The translations under genes and the position numbers were made by a program. From Micromonosporaceae bacterium (GTDB lineage Bacteria; Actinomycetota; Actinomycetes; Mycobacteriales; Micromonosporaceae), in contig SLSW01000209.1 of assembly GCA_007130245.1 (NCBI GenBank), positions 1 to 32,687 of the forward strand: a stretch of 32,687 bases of DNA, in the 5' to 3' direction. The notes beneath the pieces were generated by a model. It did no database searches, was not told the origin of the DNA, and saw only the letters and a program-made list of their open reading frames with translations. Positions 1 to 9,392 of this stretch are shown one piece after another (the stretch's first letter is position 1; each line of letters begins with the position of its first letter).

Positions 1-1311
1 CGGGACCCGGTCCGGGTCAGCACGCTGGTGCGTGGCTTCGCGGAGCCGCTCGCGGCTGGGCGATCGGGCGGACCACCGGTGCGGACGGTGTGGCCGCGCG
101 GGCGGGCGCGCCGCCGGCGGGTGTTGTACGTGTCGTCGCCGATCGGGCTGGGCCACGCCCAGCGGGACGTCGCGGTGGTGCAGCGGTTACGCGAACACCA
201 TCCGGACGTGCAGGTGGACTGGCTGGCGCAGCATCCGGTCACCCGGGTGCTGGAGGCGGCCGGCGAGCGCGTGCACCCGGCCAGCCACGCGCTGGCCAAC
301 GAGTCGGCCCACATCGAGTCGGAGTCGGGCGAGCACGACCTGCACGCCTTCCAGGCCATCCGGGAGATGGACGAGATCCTGGTGAACAACTTCATGGTGT
401 TCCACGACCTGGTGGAGGCCGAGCCGTACGACCTGGTGGTCGGCGACGAAGGCTGGGACATCGACCACTTCCTGCACGAGAACCCGGAGCTGAAACGGTT
501 CGCGTACGCGTGGTTCACCGACTTCGTCGGGTGGCTGCCGATGCCCGACGGCGGGGACCGGGAGGCCCTGCTGACCGCCGACTACAACGCGGAGATGATC
601 GAGCAGATCGCGCGGTACCCGCGGGTGCGGGACCGGGCGATCTTCGTCGGCGAGCCGGACGACATCGTGCCCGACGCGTTCGGGCCGGACCTACCGGAGA
701 TCCGGCGGTGGACCGAGCAGCACTACGACTTCGCCGGGTACGTGACCGGGTTCGACCCGGCGCGGTTCGCCGACCGGCAGGCGCTGCGGGCCGAGCTCGG
801 CTACCGGCCGGACGAGCAGGTGTGCGTGGTCACGGTGGGAGGCTCCGGCGTGGGCTCTCACCTGCTGCGGCAGGTGATCGCGGCGTACCCGGCCGCGGTG
901 CGCAAGGTGCCCGGGCTGCGGATGGAGGTGGTGGCCGGACCGCGGATCGACCCGGCGTCGCTGCCGTCGTACGACGGGCTGCGGGTGCACGCGTACGTGC
1001 CGCAGCTCTACCGGCACCTGGCCGCCTGCGACCTGGCCGTGGTGCAGGGCGGGCTGACCACCTGCATGGAGCTGACCGCCACCGGCAGGCCGTTCATCTA
1101 CGTGCCGCTGCGGAACCATTTCGAGCAGAACTTCCACGTTGCGCACCGGCTGCGCCGCTACCGGGCCGGGGTGCGGCTGGACTACGACCGGGCCGACCCG
1201 GACCGGCTGGCCGAGCTGATCGCGGCGCACATCGGCACCGCCACCGACTACCGGCCGGTGGCCACCGACGGCACCGCTCGCGCCGCCGCCCTGCTCGCCG
1301 AGCTGCTCTGA
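1..1311 (+). CDS. Glycosyltransferase (MGT/MurG-like, GT-B), 5'-partial; probably the C-terminal part of a larger protein
   Basis: Frame 1 is open from base 1 to the stop at 1311. VLYVSSPIGLGHAQRDVAVVQRL is a GT-B N-terminal motif; 'ACDLAVVQGGLTTCMELTATGRPFIYVPLRNHFEQNFHVAHRL' is a typical nucleotide-sugar-binding C-terminal region. If not a fusion, a start at GTG 121 is possible. Confidence 0.8.
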   Translation, partial: RDPVRVSTLVRGFAEPLAAGRSGGPPVRTVWPRGRARRRRVLYVSSPIGLGHAQRDVAVVQRLREHHPDVQVDWLAQHPVTRVLEAAGERVHPASHALANESAHIESESGEHDLHAFQAIREMDEILVNNFMVFHDLVEAEPYDLVVGDEGWDIDHFLHENPELKRFAYAWFTDFVGWLPMPDGGDREALLTADYNAEMIEQIARYPRVRDRAIFVGEPDDIVPDAFGPDLPEIRRWTEQHYDFAGYVTGFDPARFADRQALRAELGYRPDEQVCVVTVGGSGVGSHLLRQVIAAYPAAVRKVPGLRMEVVAGPRIDPASLPSYDGLRVHAYVPQLYRHLAACDLAVVQGGLTTCMELTATGRPFIYVPLRNHFEQNFHVAHRLRRYRAGVRLDYDRADPDRLAELIAAHIGTATDYRPVATDGTARAAALLAELL

Positions 1312-1358
1312 GGTGTCGCCCTGGCGACGCTGCGGTGACCCCGGTCCGGGAATCTGCC

Positions 1359-4300
1359 ATGCTGGCGGGCGTGCGGCGTGACATGGCTCACGACGCCGGC
1401 ACGGCGACCGGACCCGACGCCGGCTGGTACGAGTTCCGGCTGCTCGGGCCGTTCACGGTGCTGTGCGGTGGAGTTCGCCTGCCGGAGGTGCGCATCGGCA
1501 GCCGCAAGGCCCGCACCCTGCTCAAGCGCCTGCTGATCGCGGGCGATCGGGTGGTCGGCGTGGATGCGCTGACCGAGGCCGTCTGGTCGCGACAGTCCCC
1601 GGAGCAACCGGAGCGGCACATCGCCACGCTGGTCAGCCGCCTGCGAGCGGCCCTGGGCCCCGAGGTGGTGGTGCGGGAGGGCGACGGCTACCGGTTCGGC
1701 GGCGGCCCCGCATACCTGGTCGACCTCGCGGAGGCGAAGCGGCTGGCGGCCGAGGCCGAGACCAGGCTGGCCGCCGGCGAGCCCGGCCTGGCACGCCCCG
1801 CCGCCGCGCGCGCCCGCCAGCTGCTCGAACGCGGCGAGCTGCTGGCCGACGAGCCGTACGCCGAGTGGGCCGCACCGGCGCGCACCGAAGCCACCTCGCT
1901 GGTGCGACGGGTGCGCCGCAGCGCCTGGGCGGCGGCGCTGGTGTTGCGGGACCCGGACGTCGCCGTCCGGGAGGCGGAGGCGGCGCTGGCGGCCGAGCCG
2001 TTCCACGAGGAGGCCTGCCGGGCGCTGATGCGGGCCCACCGGGACCGGGGTTCGCCCGGGTTGGCGCTGGCCGCCTACGAGCGCCTGCGGGCGGCGCTGG
2101 CCGACGAGCTGGGGGTGGATCCGTCGGAGCAGACCCGGGAGCTGCACCTGACCATCCTGCGCGCCGAGCGGGAGGACGCCGGCGAGGCGCCGGGGAACGG
2201 GGACGGTGGCCGGGCGGCGGAGCCCGGTGCGGCCATCCCCGCTGACCGCTCCGGACAGGCGCGCCCACTCGCCGGTGCCGAACCGGTGCTGGTCGGGCGG
2301 CAGGCCGAGGTGGGTCGGCTCCGGCAGGCGTGGTCGGACGCCTGCGCCGGCACGGCCGCGCTGGTGATGCTGGTCGGCGAGGCCGGGATCGGGAAGACCC
2401 GGCTGGCAGGCGAGGCGGTGACCATCGCGCGCGGCACCGGCGGCGGTGTCGCGCGGGCGCGCTGTTACGAGACCGAACGCTCGCTGTTCCTGCAACCGCT
2501 CGCGGACGCGCTGCGCCCGGTGGTGGTCTCGTCCGATCCGGACCTCGTCCGCGAGACCGCCGGCGCGGCAGCGGCGAGCCTGGCGCAGGTCATCCCCGAG
2601 GTGGCTACCGTGACACCGGTGCCGCCGCAGCACCCGGCCAGCCCGGAGCTGGAACGCCGGCGGGTGTTCGAGGCGGTGGCCGGGTTCGTGCGGTCGCTGG
2701 CCGACCGGCACCCGGTGCTGCTGTTCCTCGACGACCTGCACCTGGCGGGAAGCTCCACGCTGGAGTTCCTGCACTTTCTCGCCCGGCGCGCGGCGGGCAG
2801 CCGGCTGCTGGTGATGGCTACCGTCCGGGTGGAGGAGGGCGCCGAGGCACGCGACACCCTGGGCGGGTTGGCGCAGCGGTGGGACGTCGGTCCGCTACCG
2901 GAGGACGCGGTGCGCGAACTCGCCGACCACAGCGGCCTGGCCGGCCTCACCACCGAGATCATGGAGCGGACGCGCGGTCACAGCTTGTTCGTGGTGGAGA
3001 CGCTGCGGGCCATGGGTGAACAGCCGGCCGACCCGGGTGTGGCGGTTCCCGACTCGCTACGCGCCGCGGTGCTCGCGCGGGTGCGCCGCGCCGGCGCGCA
3101 GGTCGAGGAACTGCTGCAGGCGGCGGCCACGTTGGGCGGTAGCTTCGACCCGGATCTGCTGGCCGCGCTCACCGACCAGCCGGTCGGTGAGGTGGCGCGG
3201 CTGGCCGCCGCGGCCACCCGCGCCCGGCTGCTCAGCGAGGCCGGCAGCGCGTACGAGTTCGCCAACGACCTGATCCAGGAGATCACCTACCAGGCGACGC
3301 CGCTGCCGATCCGGGTGGCCCGGCACCGCCGCGCCGCCGCCCTGCTCGCCGACCAGCCGGCGGCGGTGGCGGCGCACGCGAGCCGGGCCGGGGACTGGGG
3401 TGCGGCGACCGAGGCCTACCTGCGCGCCGCGGAGTCCGCCTCCCGCCGGCACGCCCTGCGGGACGCCGAGCGCCTGCTGGAGGAGGCGATCAACGCGGCG
3501 CAGCGGGCCGGGGACCCGGTCGGCGTCACCCGCGCGCGACTGGCGCGTGGTCGGGTGCGGGAAGCTCTCACCGATTATCAGGGCGCATTCGAGGACCACC
3601 GCGCGGCCGCGGACCTGGCGCGGTCGCAGCAGCGGCCGGACCTGGAGCTCGCGGCGCTCCGGCAGCTCGGCGGCGATCTTCTGATCGGCGTGCGGCGACC
3701 GGTGCGGGAGTGCATCCCGTACCTGGAGGCCGCCCTCGGCCTCGCCGGGTCGACCGGGGACGTGGCGGGGCAGGTCGACATTCTTGGCCGGCTGGCGGTC
3801 ATCTGGACCAACCGGTTGCGGTTCGACCGGGCGGACTCGTACGGGCGGCGGGCGCGTGAGCTGGCAACGCCGGACCTCGGTGCCGCGGTGCTGGCCACCG
3901 CGCTGGACGCGGTCAAGACGGTGCTGGCCTACCGGGGAGACCTTGCCGCCCTGGACGACGTGCTGCCGCGGCTGGAGGAGTGCCTGAGCCGGCACGTTCA
4001 CCCGACGCTGCGCGTGTGGGCGGCCTTCGAGTCGGCGCTTCCGGCGGTGGCCCGGGCACAGTGGCCGGTCGCCGAGGAGCGGATCGCGCGGGCGGTGGCG
4101 ATCAGTCGCGAGACCGGTTACGTCGCCTACGAGTCGCCGTTCCTGGCCCACCAGGCATGGATCGCACGGGCGCGGGGGCGCTACGACCGGGCGCGGGAGC
4201 TTGGCGGGCAGGCGGCGCGACTGGCTGCCGAGGCTGGCCACCCGTGGTGGGTGGCGCTGGCGAGCACGGTCCTCGGCTGGACGTTGACCGAGATGGGAGC

Positions 4301-4922
4301 GCTCGACGAGGCCACCGACCGGCTCCGGGAGGGGCTGCGGGCCGCGGAGCGCGACGGCACCGAGAGTTATCTCGTGCGCTGCCTGGGTCACCTGGCATGG
4401 GTGCACAGCCTGCGCGAGGAGTGGAAGCAGGCCACGGAGCTGTGCGATCGCACCGAGGAGCTACTCAGCCAGGTGACCGGTGGGCCTGCGCTGCACGCGT
4501 CCCACGCCACGCTGGCGGTCGCGGCGGCCCGGCTCGCCGTCGGCGCCGGCGACGACGCGGCGCGGTTGCTGGCACCGGTGCAGCACGAGGCCACGGCTGC
4601 TGGCTGGATGGAGCTGTCGGCGTGGGCGGACCTGCTGCTGGCCCGGCACCGGTCGGTCACGGATCCGGCCGCGGCCGCCCGGCAGGCCGGCGAGGTGCTC
4701 AACCGTGCCCGGCGGGACGAGCTGCCGGCACTCGTCTGGCAGGCCCATGGGCTGCTGGCGGGCCTGGAGCCCGCGCAGGCGCGGCGGCACCTGTCGGCCG
4801 CCGACGCCATCGTGGACGAACTCGCCGTGGCCATGGACGGCGTGCGCGCCGCCACCTACCGGCGGTGGGCCGGGGGCTGGCTGCGCCGCCTGGCCGCGCT
4901 GGCCGACGACCGAGGCCGTTGA
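1359..4922 (+). CDS. BTAD-domain (SARP/AfsR-like) transcriptional regulator with AAA ATPase and TPR-like C-terminus
   Basis: N-terminal winged-helix 'FRLLGPFTVLCGGVRLPEVRIGSRKARTLLKRLL'; BTAD 'DVAVREAEAALAAEPFHEEACRALMRAHRDRGSPGLALAAYERLRAALADELGVDPSEQTRELH'; Walker A 'GEAGIGKT'; Walker B 'VLLFLDDLH'; helical repeats to the end. Start could also be ATG 1383. Confidence 0.88.
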   Translation: MLAGVRRDMAHDAGTATGPDAGWYEFRLLGPFTVLCGGVRLPEVRIGSRKARTLLKRLLIAGDRVVGVDALTEAVWSRQSPEQPERHIATLVSRLRAALGPEVVVREGDGYRFGGGPAYLVDLAEAKRLAAEAETRLAAGEPGLARPAAARARQLLERGELLADEPYAEWAAPARTEATSLVRRVRRSAWAAALVLRDPDVAVREAEAALAAEPFHEEACRALMRAHRDRGSPGLALAAYERLRAALADELGVDPSEQTRELHLTILRAEREDAGEAPGNGDGGRAAEPGAAIPADRSGQARPLAGAEPVLVGRQAEVGRLRQAWSDACAGTAALVMLVGEAGIGKTRLAGEAVTIARGTGGGVARARCYETERSLFLQPLADALRPVVVSSDPDLVRETAGAAAASLAQVIPEVATVTPVPPQHPASPELERRRVFEAVAGFVRSLADRHPVLLFLDDLHLAGSSTLEFLHFLARRAAGSRLLVMATVRVEEGAEARDTLGGLAQRWDVGPLPEDAVRELADHSGLAGLTTEIMERTRGHSLFVVETLRAMGEQPADPGVAVPDSLRAAVLARVRRAGAQVEELLQAAATLGGSFDPDLLAALTDQPVGEVARLAAAATRARLLSEAGSAYEFANDLIQEITYQATPLPIRVARHRRAAALLADQPAAVAAHASRAGDWGAATEAYLRAAESASRRHALRDAERLLEEAINAAQRAGDPVGVTRARLARGRVREALTDYQGAFEDHRAAADLARSQQRPDLELAALRQLGGDLLIGVRRPVRECIPYLEAALGLAGSTGDVAGQVDILGRLAVIWTNRLRFDRADSYGRRARELATPDLGAAVLATALDAVKTVLAYRGDLAALDDVLPRLEECLSRHVHPTLRVWAAFESALPAVARAQWPVAEERIARAVAISRETGYVAYESPFLAHQAWIARARGRYDRARELGGQAARLAAEAGHPWWVALASTVLGWTLTEMGALDEATDRLREGLRAAERDGTESYLVRCLGHLAWVHSLREEWKQATELCDRTEELLSQVTGGPALHASHATLAVAAARLAVGAGDDAARLLAPVQHEATAAGWMELSAWADLLLARHRSVTDPAAAARQAGEVLNRARRDELPALVWQAHGLLAGLEPAQARRHLSAADAIVDELAVAMDGVRAATYRRWAGGWLRRLAALADDRGR

Positions 4923-4926
4923 CAGG

Positions 4927-6585
4927 TCAGTCGGTGGGCAGTCGTGGCCCGAGGATGTCATCGGCGTCCACGATGGAGTAGGCGTATCCCTGTTCGGCCA
5001 GGAACCGCTGCCGGTGCGCGGCGTAGTCGGTGTCGACCGTGTCGCGAGCGACCACCGTGTAGAAGTGCGCCTGCCGCTGGTCGCCCTTCGGGCGCAGCAC
5101 CCGGCCGAGCCGCTGCGCCTCCTCCTGCCGAGACCCGAACGTGCCCGACACCTGAACCATCACGCCGGCCTCCGGCAGGTCGATGGAGAAGTTGCCGACC
5201 CGGGAGAGCACCAGTGTGGACAGCTCGCCCCGCCGGAACTCCTCGAACAGCTTCTCGCGGCGCTTGTTGGTGGTGGTGCCCTGCACCACCGGTGCGTCCA
5301 GATATTCGCCCAGCTCGTGCAGCTGGTCCAGATAGCCGCCGATCACCAGCACCTGGTCGTCGGCGTGCCGGTCCACCAGCGCCTTCACCACCGGCAGCTT
5401 GGTGCGCGCGGTGGCGGCCAGCCGGTACCGGTCCTCGGCCTCGGCGGTGGCGTACGACATCCGCTCCGCGTCGGTCAGAGTCACCCGCACCTCGGTGCAG
5501 TCGGCCGGCGCGATCCACCCCTGGGCCTCGATGTCGCGCCACGGCGCGTCGTACCGCTTCGGGCCGATCAGGCTGAACACGTCGCCCTCGCGCCCGTCCT
5601 CGCGTACCAGGGTGGCGGTCAGCCCTAGCCGGCGGCGCGCCTGCAGGTCGGCGGTGAACCGGAAGATCGGTGCCGGCAGCAGGTGCACCTCGTCGTAGAT
5701 CACCAACCCCCAGTCGCGGGCACCGAACAGGTCCAGGTGGGTGAACGCGCCGTTGCGGCGCGTGGTCAGCACCTGGTATGTGGCGATGGTGACCGGACGG
5801 ATCTCCTTGCGCTCGCCGGAATACTCCCCGATCTCGTCGGCGGTCAGCGACGTCCGCGCCACCAGTTCCCGCTTCCACTGCCGGCCCGCCACCGTGTTGG
5901 TGACCAGGATCAGGGTGGTCGCCGACGCCCGCGCCATGGCGGCAGCGCCGACCAGGGTCTTGCCGGCGCCGCACGGCAGCACCACCACCCCGGACCCGCC
6001 GGCCCAGAACTGCTCGGTCGCCTGTTCCTGGTAGGGGCGCAGCTGCCAGTCCGCGGTGTCCAGCGCGATCGGATGCGCTTCCCCGTCGACGTAGCCGGCG
6101 AGGTCGTCGGCCGGCCAGCCCAGCTTCAGCAGCGCCTGCTTGAGGCGGCCGCGCTCGCTCGGATGCACCGTGACGGTGTCGTCGTCGATGCGGGCGCCGA
6201 GCATCCCGGCCAGTCGCTTGCTCCTGGTGACCTCCACCAGCACCGCCGGGTCCAGCCCGCGCAGCACCAGGCCGTGCGCCGGATCGTGCAGCAGCTGCAG
6301 CCGCCCGTACCGGTCCATGGTCTCGGCCACGTCCACCAGCAGCGCATGCGGCACCGGATAGCGGGAGAAGCGCAGTAGCGCGTCCACCACCTGCTCGGCG
6401 TCGTGGCCGGCGGCGCGGGCGTTCCACAGGCCCAGCGGGGTCAGCCGGTAGGTGTGCACGTGCTCGGGGGAGCGTTCCAGCTCGGCGAACGGTGCGATCG
6501 CGGTGCGGCACTCGTCCGCGTCCGGATGGTCGACCTCCAGCAGCAGGGTGCGGTCCGACTGCACGATCAGCGGCCCACCACTCAC
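4927..6585 (-). CDS. xpb: XPB/Rad25-type DNA repair helicase
   Basis: Walker A 'LPCGAGKT', DEVH box 'VIYDEVHLLPA', 'LGLTATLVREDGREGDVFSLIGPKRY' (XPB-type RED region), motif VI region 'QEEAQRLGRVLRPK'. Confidence 0.93.
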   Translation of the reverse strand: MSGGPLIVQSDRTLLLEVDHPDADECRTAIAPFAELERSPEHVHTYRLTPLGLWNARAAGHDAEQVVDALLRFSRYPVPHALLVDVAETMDRYGRLQLLHDPAHGLVLRGLDPAVLVEVTRSKRLAGMLGARIDDDTVTVHPSERGRLKQALLKLGWPADDLAGYVDGEAHPIALDTADWQLRPYQEQATEQFWAGGSGVVVLPCGAGKTLVGAAAMARASATTLILVTNTVAGRQWKRELVARTSLTADEIGEYSGERKEIRPVTIATYQVLTTRRNGAFTHLDLFGARDWGLVIYDEVHLLPAPIFRFTADLQARRRLGLTATLVREDGREGDVFSLIGPKRYDAPWRDIEAQGWIAPADCTEVRVTLTDAERMSYATAEAEDRYRLAATARTKLPVVKALVDRHADDQVLVIGGYLDQLHELGEYLDAPVVQGTTTNKRREKLFEEFRRGELSTLVLSRVGNFSIDLPEAGVMVQVSGTFGSRQEEAQRLGRVLRPKGDQRQAHFYTVVARDTVDTDYAAHRQRFLAEQGYAYSIVDADDILGPRLPTD

Positions 6586-6780
6586 TGGATCACCTCCGGC
6601 ACGACAGAACGGGTGGGTGCGGCGCGGTCAACCGCCACCGTCCGGGCAAGTCTGACACGGTTCGCCGCCGGCGCCGGCCGCTCACCGGTCGCCGGCACTG
6701 TGGGGCAGATCACTGGCACCGGGGGCAGAATGTGAGGCCACCAGGCAACCCGCGGGCGGAGTCTCTGCGTCCAAGGGAAG

Positions 6781-6842
6781 TCGACGCTTATCGCGTGCGT
6801 CCGGGCCGGGCCAACGGGGGCGGGCGCCGCGCTAAGCGTCGA
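6781..6842. repeat. Inverted repeat in the xpb / helicase-associated gene interval
   Basis: TCGACGCTTATCGCG (6781-6795) and CGCGCTAAGCGTCGA (6828-6842), 14/15 complementary, 32-nt spacer; followed by palindrome CGACGCGTCG (6845-6854). Confidence 0.75.
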
Positions 6843-6865
6843 AGCGACGCGTCGGACCCGTCCGG

Positions 6866-9283
6866 TCAGGCGTCGCGCGTGGCGGCCGTGATGCGGTGCA
6901 GCGCGAACGTGTGCAGCGTGTCGGTGCGCTCGTCCTCGGCGCGCAGGTAGCCGGCACCGATCGAGACCGGCCGCAGCAGCCGGGACGTGGTCGCGCCGTG
7001 CGCGTCGACATACCCCACCCAGACCAGCGCCCGGTCCCGTACCGCCTGTTGCAGCACCGCCATCGCCTCGGTGTGGGTCTGCGACGCCCCGTCGCCGCGC
7101 CCGTTGTGGCGCACCGCCGCCGGCACCCTGCGGGCGGCCCGCGCCGCGGCGTCCCCGTGGCGGATGTCCTCGACGATGCCGAGCAGTCGCGGCGTGCTCA
7201 TCCGCGGTGCCGCGAACGGGTCGGTGACCACACCGGCCGCCGACCGCGACGGTGCCCGTCGCCCACGCGGGCGCACCAACACCGCCGCGCCGCTGGTGTC
7301 CTCCGGCACCGGCGCGTACCCGGCCTCGCGCAGCGCGCCCAGCAGTCGGGTGGTGGAGGCCGAACTGGCCAGCACGGTCGGCGCCAGCCGGCGAAGCCCT
7401 AGCGGGGCCATTCGCCGGTCGGCCAGCACCTGGGTGACCAGCGCCTGGTCGTCACTGCGCAGGTAGGCATGGGCAGAGCCGACCCGCAGCCCACCGTGGG
7501 AGCGGGCCACGTCGTCGATCAGGTAGCTCAGCGCCTGCGGCACCGCGGTGCGGGCGCGCCGGGCGAACAGCGCGTGCAGGTCCTCGGCGGCGTAGCCGGC
7601 GTCCAGCGCCCGGCGGACACTGTCGCGGGTGACCCGGTGCACGCTGGCGCCCCCGGCCGACTCCGGCTCGGTCACCAGCTCCAGTTCCGCGGCCAGGGTG
7701 GGCTCCGGCGGGCCGGGCACCACCACCGTGAGGTCCGCCTGCACCAGCACCTGGTCGACCGGTTCCGGCAGCAGCCGTTCCAGCACCGACGCGGCCTTGG
7801 CGGTGCCGGCCACGGCTCCAGCGTCGGCGCCGTTCCGGACGCCCAGCGGGTCCCGGTCGGGTTCCGGTGGTGCGGTCACCTCCGCCAGCAGTGCCGCGCC
7901 GTACGAGGTCAGGGCGCCCCTGCCGGTGACCCCCAGCTGGGCGGCTTCGGTGCGCAGGTGCCGGGTCGTCTCGCGCCGGGCGTCGGCGCGCCGTGGCGTG
8001 CGCCAGGCCAGCAGGCCCAGCAGCTCCTCGGTGGACGGCGCCGCCCCCGGACCCAGATCGGCCAGTGCGCGCAGGGCGGCGCGACGCGCCGCCGGTGCCC
8101 CGGTCTGCTCGACCTGGTCGGCCAGCGCACCGATCAGCCGGCCACCGCCGTTGCGCTGCCCGACCAGCGCCGGCGCCCGGGTCATCACCAACCAGGCGCC
8201 GGCCAGGGCACACCAGCGCTCGGCCAGCGGGGCCGACCGCCACGCGTCGTAGCTGCCGGTGGGGCGGGTCTGGGGCGCGGCGCCGCTACCGTGGCGCCCG
8301 CCGGCGCGACCCTGGTCACCACCGGCGTCCGCGTCGGCCTCGGCGACCAGACCGGCGGCGTGCGCGGTCTCCAGCAGCAGCGCGGCGACCGGCTCGTCCA
8401 GCCCCGTCGTCCGAGCGAGCCGGCGCAGATCCCGCACCCCGACGCCGCCAGTGCGCAACACCGGCGCCGGCTCGCTGGCCAGCGCCTCCAGCAGCGCCTC
8501 GGTCTGGCGTACCGCCTCCATCGCCTGCGCGGTGCCGGCCGCGTCCGCCTGGTCCGGGTCCACCGGCGGCGTGGCCACCGGCGGCGGGTCGGGGTGCAGC
8601 GTGCCCAGCGGCCCAGTGTCCCGGCGCAGCAGCAGACCCACCTCGCGCGGCAGTTCCACCGTGGTCAGCGAGATGGCCACCACCAGGCCACGGCTGACCA
8701 GCCAGCCCACCGGTGAGTCGTGGTCGTCGGGATCGGCGCAGGTGCCGACCGGACCGTCGGTGGCCAGCCGCTCCAGCGCGGCCCGCGCCGCCGGCGGCGC
8801 GGACAGCACGGTGCGGCGCAGCCGGGCCGGGTCGGCGACCAGTTCGGCGGTGGACGGGGCCAGGTCGGCACCGGGACGGCCCAGACCGGCCGGGTAGGGG
8901 CCGAGCACCTCGGCGACCGTGGGCACCACGTGCATGGCATCCTCCGGGCCGAACACCAGCGCCCGGGCGCGCAGGTGGTGGATAGCCGCCCGCACCTGAG
9001 CGGCGCTCGCGCCCTCGGCGGGCGCGGCCGCGAGCGCCAGCACCTCGTCGGTCGCCGCGATCCCGTCCGGCTCCTCGGCCAGCCGCACCGCGTCGAGGAT
9101 CTCCAGGTGGAAGCGGTCCAGCCGGTCCACGGCGCGGGTGACCGAGATCCGCGACTGGGCGCGTGCCGCCAGCGCCGACAGGTCCGCCGGCACCGGCACG
9201 ATCAGGTCGGGGCGCAGCCGGAACAGCGTGACCAGCCCGTCGTCGGGCAGGTCCCGCAGCGCGTCGGTCAGCGTGAGGTTCAT
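6866..9283 (-). CDS. Helicase-associated (helicase C3-type) protein with WYL-like C-terminus, partner of the XPB helicase
   Basis: Long ORF starting MNLTLTDALRDLPDDGLVTLFRLRPDL; C-terminal 'DRALVWVGYVDAHGATTSRLLRPVSIGAGYLRAEDERTDTLHTFALHRI' is WYL-like; directly upstream of xpb on the same strand, as in many actinobacteria. Confidence 0.8.
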   Translation of the reverse strand: MNLTLTDALRDLPDDGLVTLFRLRPDLIVPVPADLSALAARAQSRISVTRAVDRLDRFHLEILDAVRLAEEPDGIAATDEVLALAAAPAEGASAAQVRAAIHHLRARALVFGPEDAMHVVPTVAEVLGPYPAGLGRPGADLAPSTAELVADPARLRRTVLSAPPAARAALERLATDGPVGTCADPDDHDSPVGWLVSRGLVVAISLTTVELPREVGLLLRRDTGPLGTLHPDPPPVATPPVDPDQADAAGTAQAMEAVRQTEALLEALASEPAPVLRTGGVGVRDLRRLARTTGLDEPVAALLLETAHAAGLVAEADADAGGDQGRAGGRHGSGAAPQTRPTGSYDAWRSAPLAERWCALAGAWLVMTRAPALVGQRNGGGRLIGALADQVEQTGAPAARRAALRALADLGPGAAPSTEELLGLLAWRTPRRADARRETTRHLRTEAAQLGVTGRGALTSYGAALLAEVTAPPEPDRDPLGVRNGADAGAVAGTAKAASVLERLLPEPVDQVLVQADLTVVVPGPPEPTLAAELELVTEPESAGGASVHRVTRDSVRRALDAGYAAEDLHALFARRARTAVPQALSYLIDDVARSHGGLRVGSAHAYLRSDDQALVTQVLADRRMAPLGLRRLAPTVLASSASTTRLLGALREAGYAPVPEDTSGAAVLVRPRGRRAPSRSAAGVVTDPFAAPRMSTPRLLGIVEDIRHGDAAARAARRVPAAVRHNGRGDGASQTHTEAMAVLQQAVRDRALVWVGYVDAHGATTSRLLRPVSIGAGYLRAEDERTDTLHTFALHRITAATRDA

Positions 9284-9392
9284 CGTCGTCCCACGCTACC
9301 TCCCCGGCCGCCCCCGGCCGTGCGTACGCGATCCGGCGCCGGGTGCCGGTAAGACCGGCCTCCGGGCAACAACCCCGGGGGGTGCGCCGGCG

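Noticed and set aside
1248-2774. Long minus-strand ORF (508 aa) opposite the BTAD regulator, and similar ones at 3057..4406, 22662..24671 and 4958..6511
   Set aside because: High-GC shadow ORFs: low-complexity R/G/P/H-rich translations with no recognisable motif, lying opposite or out of frame with clearly coding genes.
1-4922. Secondary-metabolite cluster boundary (glycosyltransferase + SARP-type regulator)
   Set aside because: No biosynthetic core gene in the window; the next genes are DNA-repair helicases. A solitary large BTAD-AAA-TPR regulator is common outside such clusters.
6586-6865. Possible tRNA or ncRNA gene in the intergenic gap
   Set aside because: No T-loop (GGTTCRA) or CCA-end pattern or cloverleaf recognised by eye; a tRNAscan/Infernal run would be needed to be certain.
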